From Cyclospora cayetanensis (Eukaryota > Apicomplexa > Conoidasida > Eucoccidiorida > Eimeriidae), in contig NW_020312756.1 in assembly GCF_002999335.1 (NCBI RefSeq), positions 103,404 to 167,403 on the forward strand: 64,000 bases of DNA, given 5' to 3'. The position numbers and the translations under genes are program-made. Below the pieces are notes generated by a model. The model saw nothing but the letters and a program-made list of their open reading frames with translations. It ran no database searches and had not been told where the DNA came from. Shown piece after piece: positions 55,397-64,000 of this stretch (position 1 is its first letter; every line of letters starts with the position of its first letter).

Positions 55397-58300
55397 GTAT
55401 ATATATATGTATATATATGTATATATATATGTATTGTGCATGCTGCAGGACTTGGCTTCTGCCTTCTACTTGTGTGGTGCACTGCGCCTTCCCGCTCCCG
55501 CTTTGCACGCGGCACTTCAGGCAGCAGCGTCAGCTACTGCCGCAGCCCTCAAGACTCGCAGACGAGTTGCAGCATGCCCAGCGCTAGTAGCTGCTGCCGC
55601 AGAACGCGCCTCACAGGATGCACTTGCGTCGGAAACGAGTGCTCTTGCTGCAGCCGGCCTGGCAGAAGTGGGTGCTAAGCCTCTCGCGCTGCTGTGGAGG
55701 TGTCTTCACGCTCAGGCAGGACCTAGTGCCACAGATATCGCTTTGCAGCGCGCCTTGCAGCTGCCCCCTGCGGAGGCTGCAGCGGCTGCGGCGGCTGTGC
55801 TCCCGCAGGCAGCGCGCATGCAGCAGCACGAGGCGCTGCATAACGAGCTTCTTTTGGGGCTTTGCCTACTGGCTCAGCACTCCGAGGCCTCCCCTGCTGC
55901 GCTTGTCAACTCCCTGCATGCCTGCGGCAGCGTCGGCGTGGAGTGTGCAGACAACGGTAAGCTTGAGAGATCGAGAGGCACGTCGAGCCTTTCCCGCGTG
56001 CTGCAGAAAACGCAGCCACTGCTGCTCTGCAGGCTGCTGCCGAGACTGCATGCCCTTCGGCCGCTTTTGAGCGCCTTCTTCGGCGGCTGCTGCTGTTCTT
56101 TTCTGTGCTCGTGTAGCAACATTTGAAGACGCCGTCGCTCTTTGGCTGCGGCTGCTGGCAAAACCCCAAGCGGCAGCAGCGCTGCGGCTGCCGGAACTGG
56201 TGGACGTTTTGCAGGCGCTGCTGCTGCTGCATGCACGACAAATGAGACGTGTAAGTTTGGTACCCTTGCTGCTGATTTTGAGTCTTGCGCGGCATGCGCT
56301 GCCGCCGTTCGCGCTGCAGCCTCACGTGGGGGGTTGGTGTGTTTGCGATCACGTGCGTGCACGCTTTTCTGCCGCTGCTGAGCAGGACGTTGCTGGCTGT
56401 GCTGCCGCTGCTCTGCGCGCTGTCACCTCCGAGCTGCACAGCAGACATCGCGGCGTGCTGCAGCAGCAGCTGCAGCAAGCTGTTGGAACTGTTGCTGCTG
56501 CAGCAGCAGCAGCTGCTGCCGCCAAAGGAGATCCTCCTGCCTCCCTACTAGCCCCCGCAGAACATGTGCTTTGGATAACAGCCGCTGCGAAATATGGGAT
56601 TTACGATGAGGTCTGTCGCATGTGGCCTCCTATGCGTCCACCAGGGGTCATGAATTTGGCATTCCCCCTTCGGCACTCTCTCCCCTGTGCGTATTTCGGT
56701 TCGGCATGTTTCCTGTTTTTCGAAAGTCGTGTTTGAGAGAAGCCCACTCACGCAAAGCTCTGATTGGAATATCGACTCTCCACTGCAACTGCTTTTTTGC
56801 AGGAAGTGTGGGATCTCTCGCTCTCTCATTTACTGCAGCACTTACGGCACCCGCAGCAGCAACAGCCAGTGACGCTGCTTTCTCCTCTGCACCTTGCAGC
56901 AGCTGCCTATGCATGTGCAGCTGCTCCCCCAGGGCTGTTGAAGCCGCAGCAGCTGCTGCAGCGTCTTGCTGTGGCTTCGAGACGGCACTTGGAGAAGTTT
57001 TCCCTCGCCGAGTTAAGTCAGGTGCGTGCGAGAGTGTCTCCCCCTGCTGGGGGTTTGTTCGGCACCCCTCTTTGATTGGAGAAAAAGGCCTATTGGGTTT
57101 GAAGACTTTGGGGGGTCGTTTGATGGTCGTATGGACTGAATTTAGAACTGTCAGACTTCAGGCTTTAAACGAGGCCTGCGGCATTGGCAGGAGTGTACAC
57201 GAGACGCGACGAACAGCTTTAGCCGGCGACGCAAAGGCGTACAGAAGCACGGAAACACACGTATTTCGTTCGAAAGGTTGGAGAGGCGCTGGGAGCCGGA
57301 AACGAGGCTTGAGCCCACTCACTTTTACCCCTACGACGTTGGAGTGCTCTCGGCGTTTTGCGGAATTGCAGCTGCTTGGATCGCTGACGAAAGGAGGCGT
57401 TGACTGCAAGATGCTTATGGCCCGCGCCTCCGTGCTGCTGCGCAGAGCAAACGCACAGGACGGACTGCAGCATCAGCAATTCACGGGTGTGTGAAGACTT
57501 GTGCTGCCGCGGCTTTCGTTTCGTGGTGGGAACGTCTGCAGTGAAGTCATCGTCGCATGCCGCGCAGGCACATACAGAGAAAGCTCCAAGCCCCACCGAC
57601 GCATTTTTCGATTGCAAAGCTGCACTGCCCGTCGTGTGAACCTCAGATCCTGCGTGTTATCGATGTCGGTGTTCGCAGGCCGCCACGTTGTGAACTTGCT
57701 TTCTGCTTTCAGCAGAGAGGGTGTGCGAGACGCGAAAGTGTTTTTACTGGCAGCGGACTTGCTTCTGCGCTCAGGAGACTCCGCATGCAGGTGCGTGCAG
57801 ATAGCGGGCTTCATAGGATAGTAGTGCCCAGTGCAAATCGCCGCACATAGGACACGGTAGATCAAAGCGCGTTCAGAGTACGAATTCAATTAGCAGCAGC
57901 CTTGCAGCGGCAGAGTCGGGGAGCGGCAGGCAAAGGGACAAGGAGGAAAATACTGAGCCACACAATGCAGTCGCCAGCTTGTGCCGCCGCGCAGAGAAAA
58001 ATTGGCATGTACTACGTCTACACCCCTTTTGACGGATCGTGCAGGATTTCTCGCCATGGGCTCTTGCGCTCTCTAGAAACGCAAGACGCAGTTGCGCTGC
58101 TGAAGGCTTTTGGGAAGGCTCGAATGCTGTACATTCCCTTGATGCAGGCAAGCAGATCGCTAGCTAGTGCAGCAGCCCACACTGCTGCTCGTCCGTTGCT
58201 GCTGGAGCTGATCGCGCTAGTTACTCTGAAATTGCCCGTTGTTTTCGCTGATAATGCTTTGCTCATTGCGAAGAATGTGACTTTCGTCAGCGGTATCGGG

Positions 58301-59694
58301 CTGCGTCTTGCCTTTCGCCTTTTGGCTTGCCTGTAAAGTCGCTGTACATCTCTGGGTATTTGCACAGCTGTTTGTGTGTATATCTATCTGTGCAGGTGTA
58401 AATCACTGTTCTTTGAGCTGTAACTCTTCACAACTCTACATACACATGCCGCGAAATCCGTATATGCATGTGTGTTTAGACTATACAGGTTGCATATCGA
58501 TGAATTTGTGTATCGAGACATGTATGTACATGGACTTTTTAATGCGTATAGCAAAGCTGTGCGGCTATTTATGTGTACAGATTCCATGTATATCTACATG
58601 CGTGCGCCTCTCAGTACAGTATATAACATACATTGATGCGGGTCTAGCCAAATTCAAGCGCATGTTGAAATGTTCTTATATTCCTACAGGCAGCAATAAA
58701 TACAGTGTGCATATCGCTGACATGGAGCTTTTGGACGTTCACTTGTCCTTGGCCGTTTAATGCTCCGTTTGTTCCTTAGGAGCTTCTTCCCATATTAGAG
58801 CAGAAGGCGCAATGCTTCTCACAAAGTCAGGCGCTCACCGTGCTCAAGGCGCTTAACAGAGTGCGTGGGCTACGTTTTGCGTTCTCCTTAGTTGGGAGGG
58901 TAGGAGCAAATCTAGGAGTCGAATTGAGGCGCTTTTGCCCATGTCTGTGCATTACCGGAGTTCGTGTTCCCTCCCAGAAAAACACCTGAATATTCATGCG
59001 TTGCTGTTTCCCCGCAGCTTTCTCACCCTTTTCCCGCATTGCAACAAGAGTTGCTTCAGCTCCTCAGCCAGTCAAGTACTCCTTTGCGGCAGCCCCCACA
59101 AGAACAGAAAAAGTGGTGCGGGCATTCGCAGGGAGAACAACAACATTGTCGGGAGCCTGAACAAGAGCTGCAGCAGCAGCGTCACCAGCAGAAGCCACAG
59201 TTCCAAGCGCAGCGGAGCTCTGATGTCTCCTCTCTGTGTTTTGCGGAGTGTGTAGTCATTGCTGAAGCTGTGCAGCGCTTTTCGTTGATTTTGCCAGAAG
59301 CCCTTCGGCATCAACTGGAGGCTCGTCTCCCCCCAGAGGTATTGTACGAACAAATGCTATTGAGGAAGCTAAGGCTGACTATGTTGCCACTTTCACAGGA
59401 TTCAAGATTTGTAACAAAGCCTCTTTGAGGCCTTGTGTATGCGTGCGTGCTAACTGTTCCTCCACGCGTGTTGGGGCGCCCTGCTGGATGGGATGCCTCT
59501 CACAAGCTGTTGATGCATGGATGAAGGTCCACATATCCCATCTACCTCATTGCCTCAACCAAGGTGTTGTATTGTGTTTTCAGCTCCTTCCTTCAGACTC
59601 TGCTCCAGAAGAAAGTCTCTCTTGGCCAGTTCCCCGACAAACAGTGCCCAGGCGTAAATGGAGAAAGGCGCGCGCCATCAGATGGACCTGGTGA
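54419..59694 (+). CDS. Heptatricopeptide (HPR/RAP-type) helical-repeat protein, probably mitochondrial
   Basis: Eleven exons join in phase: 54419-55054, 55449-55956, 56117-56250, 56386-56610, 56803-57021, 57372-57486, 57679-57790, about 57997-58147, 58780-58860, 59018-59338 and 59584-59694; 2613 nt, 870 residues. The N-terminus [20 protein letters not shown] is Arg/Leu-rich without acidic residues, as in mitochondrial presequences. It is followed by Ser and Ala/Glu runs from GCA/CAG tracts. The rest is helical repeats with the pattern xxLLxAFxKxxxxxxxLxxx[70 protein letters not shown]. Such repeats characterise apicomplexan HPR and RAP/FASTK-like proteins, many of which bind or process organellar RNA or rRNA fragments. 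I see no C-terminal RAP domain; the last exon ends in a basic stretch, [14 protein letters not shown]. The start of exon 8 is uncertain, and its 3' end uses a GC donor. The family call rests on pattern, not on a catalytic motif. Confidence 0.7.
55239..55437. repeat. Long TA-rich microsatellite in intron 1 of the HPR-like gene
   Basis: Nearly 200 bp of TATATG/TATACA units. The intron is 55055-55448, so the tract fills half of it and ends about 10 bp before the acceptor. Confidence 0.92.
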
Positions 59695-59722
59695 GCAGCC
59701 TTGATTTGGGTATCCCCGCATG

Positions 59723-60013
59723 CTAGTTCGGGGTCTCGAAAGATATTTTGTTTGCAAGATTGACACGTCGGGCGCGTGTAGACTTTCTAGACGAAGGCAA
59801 CTTCCAAATGGACGTGGCTTCAGCTGAGCCAGCAACTGTTACACTGAATTCGGGTACCCACTGCTGGTAGGAGGGTGTCTGGGAGGGCCCATAGAAGATC
59901 TCTGTTCCGCGGTTTCGTTCAACGAGTATCCTCTGGATCGGGGCGATAACAGACCCTTCATAGGAAAGGTCTTGGAATGCGGTAGAACAAAGTACAAGTA
60001 GTTGCTGCACCAT
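59723..60013 (-). pseudogene. Chromodomain-like remnant of a chromovirus
   Basis: A 96-codon frame contains PIQRILVERNRGTEIFYG followed about 11 residues later by QQWVPEF. The spacing resembles the chromodomain pattern YxVExIldxRxxxGxxxYxVkWkGyxxxxxTWEP found at the end of chromovirus integrases. The central VKWKG core is degraded. No intact integrase is readable at higher coordinates on this strand, so this is at best a fossil 3' end of a Ty3/gypsy pol. A chance match remains possible. Confidence 0.35.
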
Positions 60014-61852
60014 GGAGGTCTTGCTGGTGGGCGTGCATAATTGTTCTTGACCTTACTCAGATGTCATTTCGTCGAGATAGGACGCACGTTGTCGAGCATG
60101 CCGAGGCTCGAGTCCGCTGATTGGCCAGATACGTGCAAACCGGTTGCTTGACTGCACGCTAGCTGGGTGAGCCCATGCGAACACATGAGCAACGTGTTGC
60201 AGTCCACTCAACAACTAGATGTTGGTTTTCATAGAAACAGCAATCTGGATCCGTTTGGGGGAGGGAGCCGTGTAGGTCGCTAGTCAGTTGGTTTGGAGAC
60301 GGCTGCTCATGACGCAAGCTCCTTGTCCCAATCTACCGACCTTTTGCGCTCGTGCCACCACTGCACTCTTAGTCTAACCGATACAATACTTTTCATCCGA
60401 ACATCCTAGCTAGCTTTACTTGCACGTAAGGACAGATGCGAAAGTCGCCCCTTGTGTCATCTGGATTGGTGATACGCTAGAGCCATTCGCGAAGCGTCTA
60501 CCACGAAAATGAGATATATTCAAGAAAGCCTATCTGTATTCTGTTAGGGCTGCAGCCAGGATGCTGTTAACCACAAAGAAAACGCGTCTCTCGCAATGCT
60601 CAAAGAAAAGACAAAAAACTGCGAACAGCCCGCTAATGAAATTGTTACGTCCAAGCAAATGCAGTACAGTCCTGACCTTCCAGTCTTTCAAAACTGCGCC
60701 ACTATCTGTATTTTTAAAGAAGCTCGTGCTAGTAGCCCACGAAAAACATAGAAATGTCTGCCGATTCATCGAGCTGTGGCGATTCATCTGTACATCCTCT
60801 CCTTCTCCCTCAAATATCCTTCTGACTATATTATCGCTATTCGGCTCCTTCGCATGCCGAGAACTGTACATCATCGGTAGAACTCCCGTCTTAATGACTT
60901 GCAACTGAATGCGTTGCACCTTCGAGCATCCCTTGCATGCTGGTCTCAGAGGCTTGAAGGTGGCAGAGACAGGCGGTTCCATTATAAGGCAATACGGAGG
61001 GCCTCGAATCCTATTTTAGTTCTAGTTCTGTTCAAAGGAAAATTTGCAATGGAAACTAACAATGCTGCCAAGTATATCAGAAGTGAAAAGGCCAAGCACA
61101 CCCTAGGGAGTCTTAGGATTCTTGTGATGGAAAATTCTGTGTGCCACCAGCCCTGAGATCTCATTGGCCCAGAAATAGATATGGTAAGTTCATGATCATA
61201 GTGCAAGAAGACACAAGAAGATTTAAAGAGCCAGAGTGATAATGCCAATTAAATTTATTGGCGTGCGTGGGAGTGAAAGGTATACAAGTGAGAAAGCGTA
61301 GAATGCCCTTCTAAACAGAGCCCTGTCAAAGCCGGAGATGTTTCCAGACGTTCACCCAAATTCGAAAACTGGCGAAATGACAAATAACGGCACATACAAG
61401 GTTGCTGAAGACGATGCAGGGAAACAAACAGAGCAAGGATAAGCAGTTCAAAGCTTGCGTAAGAAAGCCTTTACCCGATCTAAACACAACGCTCAAGCAC
61501 AGCCTGGAATTACCCTTGAAAAAGCTTTCTCTTGTGGTTCATCATGTTTTATAGAAGACGATTTGAAGGAGAACGCTATCTTGCCTAGCGTTGGTTGTAC
61601 CTGCAATGGTCGATTGTACCCCACATAGCTTTTGCTGGACAGCTTGCTACTTTCTATCCATGCGCACAAACCAGGAAGTAATAAGCATTTGCATGGTTAC
61701 GCGTGACTCAGGCCTGCAAGAAGTGCTCGTCGCCTGTAGCTTTTATAATCTGATCTGAACTGAGACCTTTTCTAGATGCCGAAAGAGAGTGTGTAGTACA
61801 CTGTGTATTGGGGTGTAATATGAGGTATTCCGTTGTGGTATGGTGTATCAGC
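60014..61852. other. Plain sequence, nothing recognised
   Basis: Repeat-poor DNA after the HPR-like gene. Opposed open frames at 60530-60982 (minus, 150 codons) and 60561-60908 (plus) match nothing and lack splice context. Some of it may be decayed retroelement sequence linked to the flanking remnants. Confidence 0.4.
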
Positions 61853-62159
61853 TTACAATGAACAGACGAAATTGACACTGACCTGCTCCTGAACTGAGTG
61901 TTCCTTCCGCAACTGCTTGTGTCCTATGGCATCCAGCAATTTCGCTCTCGGATCCTGCATGAGGGTCTCTGCACCAGAAGCACTGCCTGCCGATGCCAAG
62001 AAGCTCCAGTTGTTTTCAGACAATGCTTCAACACTTTCTGTCATTTCAAGGGGCCTCGAATTACTCCGAAGACCTGGTAAACCTGGTTTGTTGTTGAGTG
62101 TCATCTTGGTGGGGATCTCTGGTAATAAAGACGTTGGGTATCGTTTGTCCTCTCCTAGC

Positions 62160-62290
62160 TTATGATTTACCACTGTACCTTTGGCAGCTTGATCAACCTG
62201 AAAAACAGCAGGCTCCCCAATCCTACTGCCTTGGTTGATACGGGTCGCAGTATTTCTATGTCAAGAATGGTTCACTTTTGATCAACCCTT
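62160..62290 (+). pseudogene. Possible retropepsin (Ty3/gypsy protease) remnant
   Basis: One frame reads SLINLKNSRLPNPTALVDTG followed by RSISMSRMVHF and a stop. ALVDTGxS is the active-site signature of retroviral-type aspartic proteases (LVDTGAS, with Arg for Ala here), and the preceding hydrophobic/turn pattern suits the first strand of that fold. No RT follows downstream in this window. Confidence 0.4.
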
Positions 62291-63139
62291 GTACCCACAA
62301 ACCTTTTCCGATTCAGCCTTGCGGTACCTATTAGCAACACTTATATTAGCTTTAATCCCTGTGAAATAATGGAAGACCCTCTTTTACTGCTCTTGCGGTG
62401 TCTCCTTCAGAGTGTCGTGATTCGGCAGTGAACTCTCCTTGCCTATGCAGAGCTGAGCTCACATTGTCTTCGTTGATTTTCTTTTCTGGCAACGTGCTTG
62501 CACTTGTGCAGGGCTTTTTATCCTTTTCCACCTTTTCCTGCGCTCGGTTATTCTCAGGACTCGTGACGGTAGAACCTAAATCATTTTTGGACCTCTTCGT
62601 CCCCCCAAGAGACTGATGTATAGAACTCCTGAGATTCTTCCATTTACCTGCATTCAAATTTTAGCACAGCCTCGGATTATTTTGCTTCATGATGAGGTAT
62701 GATACGCGGATTCTTATAATGCAACACACCTTGATGCTATGCGTATGCATCAAAGATACCGCTAGGTCGGCCGTGACTATTCAAACAGTTATTGTCTTTA
62801 CGTACCATGAGTTTTGCTACCCGAATTCTTCTCCAGGACTACTTTACGCTGAGGTAACGGTGAACGGCTCTGTATGCCTGTTGGCCGAATCCCTTTTTGA
62901 GCAAGGCCGAGATGTGTCAAAAGGTTTTTCGCACCAGGTTGTGTATCGGAATGCACATATTTCGTGGCAACCCCCACAGAGACACTCCCCTGCCGTGCGC
63001 CTTGGGGAAATTCGTCACGCCCATTTGTTCTCAGCTTCAGTTCTTTGGTGGTCGATGAGATAAGTAGATGATCTCTCATCCACTTCTTAAGTACCTGTCA
63101 TGAATCATCCACAGAAACACCCTCAATGCACACGGTAGA

Positions 63140-64000
63140 CCTGCAGTGAGAAGAATGCGCATATTTCCTATGAGCATGCCAATCCAAAATCACGTGCAAA
63201 GTGCAGAACAGGTTTTAGTGCACTCAGTGAAATTATGCGCCATCGTGGACAAAAGTATGTAGCTGATCTGCGCATTATTGTTCGGTCTATGCCCTGGAGA
63301 AAGGTCCATCAAATTAACTTCATGTGATTTCGTGAAGCACTGTGCAATGCGTTTTTGGGGAGCAGGTGAAGGTATCAGATAGCCGTCTTCATCAACCTCC
63401 ACTTTGGGCCCTTCAGTGAAGGCGTTGGATTCGTTGGAGGTTAAACCACCATTCTGCTCAGTGAGGAAGCCTTGCGGGGGTGACATTGACATATTCGATG
63501 CGTCTGCTGTCCCCCATCCTACCTGTAAATCGTGCGGCGATACCCGAACGTCTGGGTAAATAGGTGGGAGATCAAAATGACCTTTCGTGTCATTACCCCC
63601 AGAGCCATTCGCCTGCAATGAGAAGAATGCGCAGATTTCCTATGAGCATGCCAATCCAAAATCAAGTGCAAAGTGCAGGACAGGTTTTAGTGCACTCAGT
63701 GAAATTAATTACGCGCCATTGTGAACAAAAGTATGTAGCTGATCTACGCATTATTGTTCTGTCTATGCCTTGGAGGCACGCTCATCAAATTTACTGTATG
63801 TGATCTCGTGAAGCGCTGTGCAATGCCTTTTTGGGGAGCAGGTGAAGGTATCATATAGCCGTCTTCACCAACCTCCGCTTTGGGCCCTTTAGTGGAGGCC
63901 TTGGGCCTTTTGAAGGTTATGCGACCACCATTCTGCTTATTGAGGGGTATTTGCTGGGATGCCACTGCCCTGTGCGATGCGTCTGCTGTCCCTCCTTCTT
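63140..64000. repeat. Tandem duplication of about 471 bp running off the right edge
   Basis: The segment from about 63140 (ctgcagtgagaagaatgcgc) recurs from about 63612 (ctgcaatgagaagaatgcgc) and aligns with small indels to the end of the window. On the minus strand both copies keep open a frame with EDGY(L/M)IPSPAPQK and SH(E/T)VNLM, so the unit could be a repeated exon or part of a repeated element. The second copy is incomplete here. The minus-strand frames are 63618-63190 and 63965-63744. Confidence 0.88.

Noticed and set aside
55179..55515. Tyr/Ile-rich frames through the TA tract
   Set aside because: Translation of a microsatellite between two well-phased exons.
60530..60982. 150-codon minus-strand frame as a gene
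   Set aside because: No family resemblance; an open frame of similar length lies on the other strand, as expected by chance in this composition.

Overview
The window looks like nuclear DNA of a coccidian apicomplexan, most likely an Eimeria species. I base this on intron-dense genes with canonical GT-AG junctions, long CAG/CTG tracts read as runs of Ala, Gln or Ser inside genes, flagellar and heptatricopeptide-type proteins, degenerate Ty3/gypsy chromovirus remnants, and sharp alternation between repeat-poor and repeat-rich blocks as described for E. tenella chromosome 1. The species is an inference. All gene models were spliced by hand from the sequence.

Layout. About 1-28.5 kb is repeat-poor and AT-richer. 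It holds the 3' part of a CFAP44-like flagellar WD-repeat/coiled-coil gene (+), a decayed Ty3/gypsy pol (+), a divergent CDK-related kinase (+), a compact 1-Cys peroxiredoxin (-) and a second decayed Ty3/gypsy pol (-). About 28.5-59.7 kb is rich in CAG tracts, minisatellites and TA microsatellites. It holds a NIPA-type magnesium transporter (+), ERO1 (-), a very large cohesin SCC3/STAG-like gene (-), GET3 (+, divergent from SCC3) and an 870-residue heptatricopeptide/RAP-type helical-repeat protein (+). From 59.7 kb to the end the sequence is plain again, with a chromodomain-like remnant (-), a possible retropepsin remnant (+) and a tandem duplication of about 471 bp that runs off the right edge.

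The genes do not form a pathway cluster. ERO1 (disulfide formation in the ER) and GET3 (tail-anchored protein targeting to the ER) both serve the early secretory pathway; CFAP44 would serve the flagellated microgamete; SCC3 and the CDK-like kinase would serve the division cycle; the HPR-like protein probably acts on organellar RNA. The most unusual points are a GET3 whose two zinc-binding cysteines are replaced and preceded by an extra segment, an ERO1 with a C-terminal membrane anchor and a KKxx ER-retrieval tail, a CDK with DLG in place of DFG, and an SCC3 gene dense with homopolymer runs and an unusual purine-rich satellite in its first intron.
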